This document shows, one piece after another, positions 19,643 to 27,789 of a stretch of DNA of 64,000 bases. The stretch is from Deltaproteobacteria bacterium (GTDB taxonomy: Bacteria; Myxococcota; XYA12-FULL-58-9): assembly GCA_016218825.1 (NCBI GenBank), contig JACRCV010000099.1, positions 1 through 64,000 of the forward strand, written 5' to 3'. The position numbers and the translations under genes are program-made. Each line of letters begins with the position of its first letter. Positions within the stretch are counted from its first letter, which is position 1. Under the pieces are notes generated by a model. That model did not search any database and was not told where the DNA came from. It saw only the letters and a program-made list of their open reading frames with translations.

Positions 19643-20047
19643 ATGGCAACGACAGACAAGAGAGAGCTGGAAGTGACCGAGAAGAAACCGATCGAAGCGA
19701 GCGGCGGCGAGCCGACGCGCCAGGGGATCACCTACACGCCCCAGGTCGACATCGTCGAAGATCCGAACGCGATCACGGTGTACGCGGATCTCCCCGGCGT
19801 CAAGCGCGACGACCTGGTGATCGACGTGCGCGAGGGCGTCTTGTGGCTGACGGCGACGGTCGGCGCCCACCCGGATCATTGGCAACCGGTGCATCGCGAG
19901 TATCAGGAAGGCGGCTACGAGCGGCGTTTCTCGTTGGGCGATCGGATCGACACCGAGAAGATCAGCGCCAAGCTCGAGAACGGCGTACTGGCCCTGGTGT
20001 TGCCCAAGGCCGAGGCGCAAAAGCCGCGCAAGATCTCGATCGCTTGA
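19643..20047 (+). CDS. Hsp20 small heat-shock protein (second copy)
   Basis: The 134-residue product has a short polar N-terminus rich in Lys and Glu, then an alpha-crystallin domain (about 32-134) with Y-T-P-Q-V-D-I-V-E-D-P-N, D-L-P-G-V-K-R-D-D-L and the closing N-G-V-L-A-L-V-L-P-K. The ATG at 19643 has GAGGAG upstream. A GTG at 19625 overlapping the previous stop is possible but less likely. It is divergent in sequence from the first copy, so this is not a recent duplication. It converges with the DnaJ gene, with 11 nt between stops. Confidence 0.92.
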   Translation: MATTDKRELEVTEKKPIEASGGEPTRQGITYTPQVDIVEDPNAITVYADLPGVKRDDLVIDVREGVLWLTATVGAHPDHWQPVHREYQEGGYERRFSLGDRIDTEKISAKLENGVLALVLPKAEAQKPRKISIA

Positions 20048-20058
20048 CCGGCGGCCGA

Positions 20059-21048
20059 CTACAGGCGGATGTCTTCCCGCACCGGCTTCGAGTACAGGGC
20101 GGCCGAGCGCTTGGCAGCTTGGCCGAACACGTCATCTGACTTGTCGGGCATCTGGACCTTGAGGTCGACGTAGAGCTCGCCACGGCTCTTGCCGCGCGTC
20201 AGGCCTCTTCCTTTGAGACGGAGTCGACGGTCGTTCTGGGAGCGCGGTGGAATTCGCATCACGATGTTGCCGCCCGGCGTTGGGATCTCGATGTTGGCGC
20301 CGTTGTAGGCCTCGTCGATGGTGATGGGCAGGCTAAGGAACAGGTCCAGACCTTGGCGTTTGAAGTAGCGGTGCGGCCGGACGCGGGTCTCGATGATCAG
20401 ATCGCCGGCCGGGGCGTTTCCGGTGCCCGCCATGCCCCGTCCTTGGACCCGCAAGCGTGAGCCGTCATCGGCCCCGGGCGGAATTCGGACCGTGACCTCG
20501 TCGGGCGGGTCACCCGGGATCTGCAGGCTAACCGCGGTGCCGGAAATCGCCTGCGCCAGGTCGATTTCGACGATGCCCTCCACGTCTTGCCCCCGCGTCG
20601 GTACCCCGCCGCGACCGCCGTGGCGGCCGCGGTGCCCGTCGAAGCCGCCCATGAACTGGTCGAAGAACGCGCCGAGGTCGAAGGCCTCGGCATCGCCGCC
20701 AAAGCCGCCGCCAAAGCCGCCGGCGAAGGCCGCCGAGGATCCGCCGCGCGTCCGGCCGTGGCCGCTGCCGGCTTCGGCCTGTTGGCGGTAGGCGCGCATC
20801 TTCTCTGGGTCGAAGCCGCCGCGCAGCGCTGCTTCGCCGAATTCATCGTAGAGCTTGCGCTTCTCGGGATCGGACAGCACCTGGTGGGCGACCGAGATCT
20901 CCTTGAAGCGCTCCTCGCTCTGCTTGTTCCCGGGGTTGAGGTCGGGGTGGTGCTGCTTGGCGAGCTTCTTGTAGGCCTTGCGGATCTCGGCGCTCGAGGC
21001 GCGCCGGCCGACGTCCAGGATCTGGTAGAGGTCTTTGGCGGCCGTCAT
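20059..21048 (-). CDS. DnaJ-family co-chaperone, CbpA type
   Basis: The 329-residue product stimulates a DnaK ATPase and delivers substrates. The J domain covers residues 5-69 with His-Pro-Asp at 34-36. A Gly/Phe/Ala-rich linker follows (about 75-140), then two beta-type substrate-binding domains. The Cys-rich zinc-finger region of canonical DnaJ is absent, so this is a class B (CbpA-like) protein. It converges on the hsp20 pair. A sigma-70-like promoter lies directly upstream with the -10 only 6 nt before the ATG and no ribosome-binding site. Confidence 0.92.
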   Translation of the reverse strand: MTAAKDLYQILDVGRRASSAEIRKAYKKLAKQHHPDLNPGNKQSEERFKEISVAHQVLSDPEKRKLYDEFGEAALRGGFDPEKMRAYRQQAEAGSGHGRTRGGSSAAFAGGFGGGFGGDAEAFDLGAFFDQFMGGFDGHRGRHGGRGGVPTRGQDVEGIVEIDLAQAISGTAVSLQIPGDPPDEVTVRIPPGADDGSRLRVQGRGMAGTGNAPAGDLIIETRVRPHRYFKRQGLDLFLSLPITIDEAYNGANIEIPTPGGNIVMRIPPRSQNDRRLRLKGRGLTRGKSRGELYVDLKVQMPDKSDDVFGQAAKRSAALYSKPVREDIRL

Positions 21049-21054
21049 GGGCGC

Positions 21055-21082
21055 AACATAGTACCGTCGCGAATATCGTCAA
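21055..21082 (-). promoter_or_regulatory. Promoter of the cbpA/dnaJ gene
   Basis: On the minus strand TTGACG (21082-21077), a 16-bp spacer and TATGTT (21060-21055) precede the ATG at 21048. The 6-nt gap between -10 and ATG places the likely transcription start on the start codon. Confidence 0.55.
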
Positions 21083-21289
21083 CGTCGACCGTACGTACCT
21101 CCACCGAGCGCGTGGTCCGCGCCCGCGAGCCAGCGCCGGCGTCACGATATGTTGTATTTAACGACTATTGGCGACGACATTTTCTAATAACCGACACCTT
21201 GCCGAAACCCTGGATGGGACGATCGTGGGGGCGACATCCAAAGAAGGCGCTGAAGTCCAACGCATCTAACCATCGGCCGGAGGTTTCCA

Positions 21290-22738
21290 ATGAAGACCCT
21301 GAGCAGACCCACCTACGTAGTCGCGAGCCGGCTGTTGACCGCGGCTGCACTCTCTCTCGCGATCGCCACCGGCTGCGGCGACTCCACCGATGGAGCGGCA
21401 ACGGGCGGTGGGAGCCTGACGAGCCCCACGGTACTGGCCAACAGCCCCTTGAACGGCGCCACCGGCGTCCCCCTCAACGGCAGAGTCAGCGCCATCTTCA
21501 GTGAGGCGATGGATCCGTCGACCATCACCGCATCGACGATCACCTTGAGGAGGGGGGCGGCGGCGATCGCTGGGGCTGTGACCTACACCGGCGTCACCGC
21601 CACCCTCACTCCGGCGACCGTGCTCGCGGCAGACGCGACCTATGCGGCGACCGTCGAAGTCGGGGCCAAGAACCTGGTCGGGACGGCCCTGGCTGGCGTC
21701 CACGGATGGAGCTTCACCACCGGGTCCGTCTTGGACGCGACGCCGCCCACGGTGACAGCCACCGACCCTGTCGCCGGCGCTGTGGCGGTGGTCGTCAACC
21801 GAACCCTGACCGCGACGTTCTCCGAGGCGATGGACCCGACGACGCTGACGACAGCTTCGTTCAAGGTCACCGGGGCCGGTGCAGCGCCGGTGTCCGGTGC
21901 GGTTGCTTACGAGGGCAGGCGAGCGACCTTCAGCCCGCTCGCGCATTTCGCCGCCAACGCGCAGTTCCATGCCGTCGTCACTACCGGCGCCAAAGATCTT
22001 GCCGGCAACGCCCTGGCGACCGATTTCGCCTGGAGCTTCACGACCGGCGCGAGCGCGGCCTTGGGGCCGGACCCGGTGCTGCTCGGTCGGGCCGGAGACT
22101 TCGTGATCCTCGCGAAGTCCGGAATCGATACGGTGCCGACGTCCGCGGTCACCGGCAACATCGGCGTGAGTCCGATCGACTCGACCGCCGTGACCGGGTT
22201 CTCGCTGACGATGGACGCCGGCAACCTGTTTTCGACCTCGACCCAGGTCACCGGACAGGTGCGGGCAGCCGACTACTCGTCGCCGACACCCTCGGGTCTG
22301 ACGACCGCGATCAGCGACATGGAGACCGCGTACACCGACGCAGCCGGTCGGCCGACACCTGACTACACCGAGCTCGGCGCCGGCGAGCTCGGCGGTCTGA
22401 CGCTCGTCCCGGGCCTCTACAAGTGGGGCACGGGGGTGTCGATCGCTACGGACGTGACTCTCGCCGGTGGCGCGAATGATGTCTGGATCTTCCAGATTGC
22501 CGGCGACGTCACCCAAGCCGCCGCTACCCGCGTGAACTTGAGCGGCGGGGCGTTGGCCAAGAACGTCTTCTGGCAGACTTTCGGCCAGCTCATGATCGGC
22601 ACGACCGCGCACTTCGAGGGGATCGCGCTGTGTCAGACCGCGATCATTTTGGGGACCGGCGCGTCGGTGAACGGCAGGCTGTTGGCCCAGACGGCGGTGA
22701 CGCTCGACCAAAACGCGGTCACCCAACCGGCGCCTTAG
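21290..22738 (+). CDS. Lipoprotein with two Ig-like domains and a DUF3494 ice-binding-like domain
   Basis: The 482-residue product has a lipoprotein signal with the acylated Cys at residue 29 (A-T-G-C). Two Big_5-type Ig-like domains follow (about 42-145 and 148-255), each with N-G-x-V/T-x-x-x-F-S-E-A-M-D-P-S/T-T. The last 215 residues match DUF3494, the ice-binding-protein fold: L-G-R-A-G-D-F-V-I-L-A-K-S-G-I near its start, G-N-I-G-V-S-P, G-L-Y-K-W, and the closing G-R-L-L-A-Q-T-A-V-T-L-D. The family binds ice in polar microbes but also occurs in soil and marine bacteria where adhesion is an alternative role. GGAGG precedes the ATG. It converges with the sigma-factor gene, 3 nt apart. Confidence 0.88.
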   Translation: MKTLSRPTYVVASRLLTAAALSLAIATGCGDSTDGAATGGGSLTSPTVLANSPLNGATGVPLNGRVSAIFSEAMDPSTITASTITLRRGAAAIAGAVTYTGVTATLTPATVLAADATYAATVEVGAKNLVGTALAGVHGWSFTTGSVLDATPPTVTATDPVAGAVAVVVNRTLTATFSEAMDPTTLTTASFKVTGAGAAPVSGAVAYEGRRATFSPLAHFAANAQFHAVVTTGAKDLAGNALATDFAWSFTTGASAALGPDPVLLGRAGDFVILAKSGIDTVPTSAVTGNIGVSPIDSTAVTGFSLTMDAGNLFSTSTQVTGQVRAADYSSPTPSGLTTAISDMETAYTDAAGRPTPDYTELGAGELGGLTLVPGLYKWGTGVSIATDVTLAGGANDVWIFQIAGDVTQAAATRVNLSGGALAKNVFWQTFGQLMIGTTAHFEGIALCQTAIILGTGASVNGRLLAQTAVTLDQNAVTQPAP

Positions 22739-22741
22739 GTC

Positions 22742-23635
22742 TCAACCCGGCGGGCCCGCTGCGAGAGCGCTGGGTGTCTTTCGCAGCGGGCACGTCTTTG
22801 CGAGCACCGCTACTCCGATCTTCCGCACGACGTTGGCCTCGATCTGACGGGCGCGCTCGCGAGAGATCTGAAGCCAACTGCCAATCCCCTGCAGCGTCTC
22901 CGGCTCCTCGGTCATCAGGCGGTGGACGACGATGTAGCGCTCCTTGTCGTTCAGAGCGCCCATCGCGCCGGAGACCGCGCCACGCACCTGCAGCCGCTCT
23001 TCGACCGCGGCCAATCGCTCCTCCTGAGAGGCGTCGGGCGAGCGCAAGCGATCCAACTGGGTCTCGCCCGCGTCCTCGCCGATCTGGGCATCGAGCGACG
23101 AGTCGCGGGCGCTGAGCTGGTTCTCCATGTCGACGATGCTCGCCGCGCTCACCGCGAAGCGTTTGGCCAAGAGTTGAACGGCCGTCAGGCCGCCGGCTCG
23201 TGCTTCCCGATCCGCGACCGCGCGCGCGGCGCGCAGCTTGAAGAACAACTTGCGGCGAACACGACCGGTGCCGAGGTTCACCAGCGACCACGAGCGCGTG
23301 ACGTAGGCGTAGATCTGGGCCCGGACCCACCACACCGCATAGGAGATGAAACGAAAGCCCCGCGTCGGATCGAACTTGCGCACCGCCAACAGCAAGCCGA
23401 TGTTGCCCTCCTGAACCAGGTCGGCGAGCGGCAGGTTGTAGCCGCGAAACTCGTGGGCCACCTTCATCACGAAGCGGAGGTTCGCGACCACGAGGCGCCG
23501 CGCGGCATCGATGTCGCCGTGGTGCTGATAGCGGAGGGCGAGCGCCGTCTCCTGCTCGCGGCTCAAGAGTGGGTATCTGCTGACGTCGGTCATGTACCGA
23601 TCGACGGCGCGGTCTTCAATGAGGGCATGAGCCAT
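22742..23635 (-). CDS. rpoH: RNA polymerase sigma factor, RpoH (sigma-32) like
   Basis: This 297-residue sigma factor of the sigma-70 family should direct RNA polymerase to stress promoters. Region 2 lies at about 46-112 (D-L-V-Q-E-G-N-I-G-L-L-x-A-V-x-K-F-D-P then G-F-R-F-I-S-Y-A-x-W-W-V-R-A-Q-I). Residues 126-135, V-R-R-K-L-F-F-K-L-R, match the 'RpoH box' Q-K-K-L-F-F-N-L-R almost exactly. Region 4 with its helix-turn-helix ends near residue 275 and is followed by a Pro/Ala tail. Two Hsp20 genes and a DnaJ gene lie within 4.5 kb, which supports a heat-shock role. More than one rpoH-like gene is common in such genomes, so it may not be the only one. Confidence 0.85.
   Translation of the reverse strand: MAHALIEDRAVDRYMTDVSRYPLLSREQETALALRYQHHGDIDAARRLVVANLRFVMKVAHEFRGYNLPLADLVQEGNIGLLLAVRKFDPTRGFRFISYAVWWVRAQIYAYVTRSWSLVNLGTGRVRRKLFFKLRAARAVADREARAGGLTAVQLLAKRFAVSAASIVDMENQLSARDSSLDAQIGEDAGETQLDRLRSPDASQEERLAAVEERLQVRGAVSGAMGALNDKERYIVVHRLMTEEPETLQGIGSWLQISRERARQIEANVVRKIGVAVLAKTCPLRKTPSALAAGPPG
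22754..22791. terminator. Inverted repeat between convergent genes, possible bidirectional terminator
   Basis: GCCCGCTGCGA (22754-22764) is perfectly complementary to TCGCAGCGGGC (22781-22791), giving an 11-bp stem with a 16-nt loop. It lies inside the last codons of the rpoH-like gene and just past the stop of the DUF3494 gene. There is no clear T-run, so intrinsic termination is uncertain. Confidence 0.45.
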
Positions 23636-23846
23636 GGGCGGTCCTTTCCGGTCTCGCCATTCTTGGACCCATGCCCATCATGCGACTATTAGGAAGTTTC
23701 ATCGGGTTCCATCGACAAACACGACATATGCGGGACCGCGGGAAGACGCGTCGTCGGCCGGTAGGATGCCCCCAGCCGGCGCTGCGGTGCCAGAAGCTGC
23801 AGATTGCCTTTGCCGGAGTATTTCGCCTGCTGATATCACCGGGCGG

Positions 23847-25469
23847 ATGTCCTCGCCTATCGCGGCTGCTGCGGCTGAGCTCGAGCTCCTCGTGACCCGG
23901 GCGGCGCGGCGCGGACGAATCGACCCCGCCGAGCTCGTGCCGGCCTACGCGCGGCTGAAGCCGGGCAATCACCCGCACCTCGCCGATCCACGCCGCGTCG
24001 ACCTCGACGCCTTGGTCGCGGCCCTCAACAGCCTGCCGCCCGGCTTCGTCACCGCGCCGCGGCTGAGCCTCGTGCCCCGCCTCGGCCTGTTCGCGCACGC
24101 GCCGCTTTCGTCCCCGGTGTTTCCCGCCGGCGTGCTCGAGGACCACAGCCTGATCGCCGAGTGCCGCTTCGGCCAGGTGTCGCTCGTCAGCCTCGCGGCG
24201 TCGCTGTGCGTCGTCGTCCACGAGCGCGACAAGGCCCGGGCGCTCCTCGCCGACACCCCGGTCAATCCCGCGAGCTTCGGCGCCGCGGCGTTCGCGCTCG
24301 GCGTCGACGAGCTCGGGTTGCTCGCGGCCAACGAGGCCACCGGCGGGGCGCTGGCCGAGCTCTTCGCCGGCGCCGCGCTCCCCGAGATCGTCGTCCATCC
24401 GGCGCTCTGCCCCGACGCCGTCAAGGAGCGGGCGGTGGCGCAGGCGGAGCGCCGCCTGGCGCTGATCGCCGAGATGGGCTTGTTGCAGCGGCCGATCCAT
24501 CTCTGGCTCGGGAGCCCGGTGCTCAGCGATTGCCTGTCGCCCTACGGTCGAGACCTGCGGCAGCTGCTGTGCGCCTGGGGCGAACGACACCCGGAGGCGC
24601 TCGGCGAAGACCTGGTGCCGCTGGTGACGCCGGTCGGCGAGGACGCCACCTACGGCCTGCTCTACGACTTCTTGCAGAGCGACCCTGGCCTGGTCGCGGA
24701 GCGCGCCGCGGCCGACCGCAGCGTCGGCATCGTGCGCCACCACGACGACGACGGCGCGGCGTGGGAGAGCATCGACCTCGGCCGCATCGACCGGGGCGCG
24801 GTGGACGCGCGGCTCTTGAGCTTTCCGGAACCGGCGCCAACAGCGACCATCCTGCGCCTGCCGGTGGAGATCGAGGACGACGACGCCCACGGGCTGCGGA
24901 CCCTGCTCGCGGCGCTCGGGCCGAGCCTGCGGAGCGTGACGGTGTTGCTGGCCGGCACCGCGCTCTCCGGCCGCTCGGGCGAGGTGTGGCTGCCGCAGCT
25001 CCTGGTGCGCTTCGCCGGCGAGACCAAGCTCTCGGTCCCCGGGGCGGTGACGCTCGCCGCCGACGCGCTCGCCGGCTTCGCCGACGGCGGGGTGTCGACC
25101 GGGGCGGCGCTCGCGGTGACCTCGGCGTCGCTCTTGAACCCCGCTGCGATCATGGAGCTGGCGCGCACCTACGGCGTCGGCGCGCTCAGTGTGGGTGGGG
25201 CGGGGCTGGTGGCGGCCCTGGCGGATGCGCGTTGGAGCGGTCAGCTCGGCGCCGACGTCAGCGTCGCCTGGGCGCTGGTGACGACGGCGGCGGCCCGCAC
25301 CGGGCGGCCGCTGCTGCCGACGTTGGCGGCGCAGTCCGGCGTTGCGGTGGCACGGCTGCGGTCGCTGTTCCTGACGGGTGTCACGGGGCCGGCCGTCGAG
25401 CCCGAACCTGAGCCGGCGTCGCCCGGGAGACGGCGCGGCTCAGGTCGAGGCGTCCGAATCAAGGCCTGA
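23847..25469 (+). CDS. Unknown 540-residue protein
   Basis: I do not recognise this protein. The ATG at 23847 follows GGGCGG, and the coding signal begins there; the open frame upstream has no sensible codon pattern. It has no signal peptide or membrane helix. It is rich in Ala, Leu and Val, with alternating helix and strand segments, a His-His-Asp-Asp-Asp cluster near residue 300 and a basic, Arg/Gly-rich C-terminus after a Pro-Glu repeat (E-P-E-P-E-P). The final 30 nt overlap the convergent PilZ gene. It starts 211 nt from the divergent rpoH-like gene. Confidence 0.6.
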   Translation: MSSPIAAAAAELELLVTRAARRGRIDPAELVPAYARLKPGNHPHLADPRRVDLDALVAALNSLPPGFVTAPRLSLVPRLGLFAHAPLSSPVFPAGVLEDHSLIAECRFGQVSLVSLAASLCVVVHERDKARALLADTPVNPASFGAAAFALGVDELGLLAANEATGGALAELFAGAALPEIVVHPALCPDAVKERAVAQAERRLALIAEMGLLQRPIHLWLGSPVLSDCLSPYGRDLRQLLCAWGERHPEALGEDLVPLVTPVGEDATYGLLYDFLQSDPGLVAERAAADRSVGIVRHHDDDGAAWESIDLGRIDRGAVDARLLSFPEPAPTATILRLPVEIEDDDAHGLRTLLAALGPSLRSVTVLLAGTALSGRSGEVWLPQLLVRFAGETKLSVPGAVTLAADALAGFADGGVSTGAALAVTSASLLNPAAIMELARTYGVGALSVGGAGLVAALADARWSGQLGADVSVAWALVTTAAARTGRPLLPTLAAQSGVAVARLRSLFLTGVTGPAVEPEPEPASPGRRRGSGRGVRIKA

Positions 25470-25823
25470 GTCGGGGTCGGCCGCGTCGCCGCCCCGCTCT
25501 CGGACGATGCGGTCGATCAGCTCCTGAGAGGCGGCGTCGAGGTTGACGAACTCGAGCCCCATGCCCGGCACCGCGTGCGCCGGCGGGTTGACGTGCACGA
25601 CCTTGGCCAACCCTTCGATGAGCTTGGCGCCGTCGGCGAGGCGGAACTGCAGATAGACGAACGCGCCCTTGGGGTACGGATCGGTGGAGCGGATGAACAT
25701 ACCGCCGGCGGAGACGTTGACCGCGAACTCCCGCATGAACTCCTGCAGGTCGTGCAGGCGGAACTGCACCACGAGCTTGAGCGGCAGGCGCGGGTAGACG
25801 CGGCGGTCAGCGGGGGAGTCCAT
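25440..25823 (-). CDS. PilZ-domain protein (TIGR02266-like)
   Basis: The 127-residue product is a single PilZ domain, the usual c-di-GMP receptor. Both binding motifs are present: R-V-Y-P-R (RxxxR) at about residues 8-12 and N-V-S-A-G-G ((D/N)xSxxG) at about 37-42. The short length, the F-I-R-S/T motif after the second site and the V-P-G-M-G-L-E-F ending match the small TIGR02266-type PilZ proteins of myxobacteria, where they influence motility and envelope functions. The gene follows a GNAT gene after 4 nt, so both are co-transcribed. Its 3' end overlaps the neighbouring convergent gene by 30 nt. Confidence 0.88.
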   Translation of the reverse strand: MDSPADRRVYPRLPLKLVVQFRLHDLQEFMREFAVNVSAGGMFIRSTDPYPKGAFVYLQFRLADGAKLIEGLAKVVHVNPPAHAVPGMGLEFVNLDAASQELIDRIVRERGGDAADPDSGLDSDAST

Positions 25824-25827
25824 GCGA

Positions 25828-26349
25828 TCAGCCTCCGGTGGTGGTCAGGTCGAAGTGGTAGCGGACGAGGAGCGGGTGGCCGCCCAACGTCTGCCAGAAG
25901 GCGCGCGCTTCATCGTTCCACACCGCGGTGGAGAGTTGAAGCTCGGTGAGGCGGCGCTGCCGAAACCAAGTGCGCGCCGCGTCCACCAGGGCGCGGCCGA
26001 TGCCGTGGCGCTTCGCCCGGCGCCGCACCGCGATCTCGGAGATGAAGCCGACCTCGGGGAGCCGGTAGATCACCGGGTTCTTCGCCACCCAGCCGACGCA
26101 GAAGCCCTGCAGGCCGTCTCGAGCTTCCGCTGCGAGCACGAAGGCGTCGTCCTTGTACAGCAGCTCCTCGGCCTGGTCCTGCCACAGCGCCGCGGCGGCG
26201 GGCGCGAGCGCGAAGCGGGCGTCGCGGCTCTCGTGGTCGGTCATCATCTCCAGCCAGATCTCGGCGAGCGGCTGCAGATCGCTTGCGGTCGCCGGCCGGA
26301 TCTGCAGCTGCTGTGACGTCGCGATCGACTGCACGTGAACCTCGGCCAC
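25828..26349 (-). CDS. GNAT-family N-acetyltransferase
   Basis: The 173-residue product carries the GNAT acetyl-CoA-binding signature R-R-x-x-K-R-H-G-I-G-R-A-L-V near residue 110 (Q/RxxGxG/A) after the strand I-S-E-I-A-V, and an N-D-E-A-R-A-F-W segment typical of the family's last third. The substrate is unknown. The start is a GTG at 26349; a second GTG at codon 6 is possible. It overlaps nothing and is followed within 4 nt by the PilZ gene. Confidence 0.85.
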   Translation of the reverse strand: MAEVHVQSIATSQQLQIRPATASDLQPLAEIWLEMMTDHESRDARFALAPAAAALWQDQAEELLYKDDAFVLAAEARDGLQGFCVGWVAKNPVIYRLPEVGFISEIAVRRRAKRHGIGRALVDAARTWFRQRRLTELQLSTAVWNDEARAFWQTLGGHPLLVRYHFDLTTTGG

Positions 26350-26415
26350 AGGGTTTCGATGCCGCGCGCCACGTCCATCCTCGACTCTCGGCGCCCAGCA
26401 GTCAACTCGGCGAGC

Positions 26416-27780
26416 TCAGCGGCGCCCGAGGTCCAGCTCTTCGAGGGCTTCGAGCACGGTGGCGACGCCGAAGAGCGGCAGCTCGGGGGGCGGGCCCTTC
26501 CAGCGCTCGAGGTCGACCTTGGGCACCAGCAGGCGGGCGAAGCCCAGGGCTTTGGCTTCGACCACCCGGGCGGCGAGCTGCGCCGAGGCGCGGACCTCGC
26601 CGGAGAGCCCGACCTCGCCGACGACCACGGTGTCGGCCGGGACGGCGCGACCGCGCACCGCCGAGGCCATCGCCAAGAGGACGCCGAGATCGGCCGCCGG
26701 CTCGGCGACCCGCACGCCACCGGCGATGTTGACGTAGACGTCGAGCCCGGCGATGTCGACGTCGGCGCGACGGTCGAGCACCGCGGTGAGCATCGCGACT
26801 CGTTGGCTGTCGAAGCCGACGGTGATCCGCCGCGGCGCGCCGTAGAGCGCCGGGGCGGTGAGCGCCTGCACCTCGAGCAAGATCGGCCGCGACCCCTCGA
26901 GCGCGGTGATGACCGCGGCCCCGGGGCCGTGGGCGCGCTGCGACAGGAAGATCTCGGAGGGGTTGCCGACCGCGCGCAGGCCGTCCTCGTGCATCTCGAA
27001 GACCCCGATCTCTTGCGCCGAGCCGAAGCGGTTCTTGTGGGCCCGCAAGATCCGATACGGGCCGGTGCGCTCGCCTTCGAAGTACAGCACCGTGTCGACC
27101 ATGTGCTCCATCACCTTCGGGCCGGCGATGTTGCCCTCTTTGGTGACGTGGGCGACGACGAACACCGTCAGCCCGCCCTGCTTCGCGAGGTCGAGCAGGT
27201 GCTGGGTGGCGGCGCGGATCTGGGAGACCGAGCCGACCGCGCTCTCCAGGCTCGCGATCCCCACGGTCTGGATCGAGTCGACGATCAGCACCGCGGGTTG
27301 GAGCTCGGCGCGGGCGGTCTCGAGCGCCTCGAGGCTGGTCTCGCCGGCGAGGTAGAGCTCGGGGCTGTCGATGCCGAGGCGGACGGCGCGCAGCTTGATC
27401 TGCTGCACCGACTCCTCGGCGCTGACGTAGAGACAGCGGGCGCCGGCGCCGGCGAGCTTGCCCGCCGCTTGTAGCAGCAACGTCGATTTGCCGATGCCGG
27501 GATCGCCGCCGACCAGCACCAAGGCGCCCTTCACCAGGCCGCCGCCCAGCACCCGGTCGAGCTCCGGGATCCCGGTCGTGCGCCGCATCTCGGCGGCGCC
27601 GGTGACCGCGCTCAGGCGCACCACGGTCGCCGGCGGCGGGGCGCTGACGTCCTTCTTCGCGGTCCCGACCACCTCCTCGACCAGCGACGACCACTCGTTG
27701 CACGCCGGACAGCGGCCGAGCCACTTGGCCTCCTGGTGGCCGCAGGACTGGCAGACGTAGACGGTGCGGATCTTGGCCAC
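26416..27780 (-). CDS. radA: DNA repair protein RadA
   Basis: RadA is a RecA-like ATPase that drives branch migration during recombinational repair. The 454-residue product has the N-terminal C4 zinc finger (Cys10, Cys13, Cys24, Cys27), Walker A G-D-P-G-I-G-K-S-T at about 92-100, the RadA-specific K-N-R-F-G motif near residue 250 and a C-terminal Lon-protease-like domain lacking the protease dyad. The GTG at 27780 is chosen because it gives the standard M-A-K-x-R/K-T-x-Y/F-V-C-Q-x-C-G start. It follows the large unknown gene after only 9 nt. Confidence 0.96.
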   Translation of the reverse strand: MAKIRTVYVCQSCGHQEAKWLGRCPACNEWSSLVEEVVGTAKKDVSAPPPATVVRLSAVTGAAEMRRTTGIPELDRVLGGGLVKGALVLVGGDPGIGKSTLLLQAAGKLAGAGARCLYVSAEESVQQIKLRAVRLGIDSPELYLAGETSLEALETARAELQPAVLIVDSIQTVGIASLESAVGSVSQIRAATQHLLDLAKQGGLTVFVVAHVTKEGNIAGPKVMEHMVDTVLYFEGERTGPYRILRAHKNRFGSAQEIGVFEMHEDGLRAVGNPSEIFLSQRAHGPGAAVITALEGSRPILLEVQALTAPALYGAPRRITVGFDSQRVAMLTAVLDRRADVDIAGLDVYVNIAGGVRVAEPAADLGVLLAMASAVRGRAVPADTVVVGEVGLSGEVRASAQLAARVVEAKALGFARLLVPKVDLERWKGPPPELPLFGVATVLEALEELDLGRR

Positions 27781-27789
27781 GAGTGCGAG

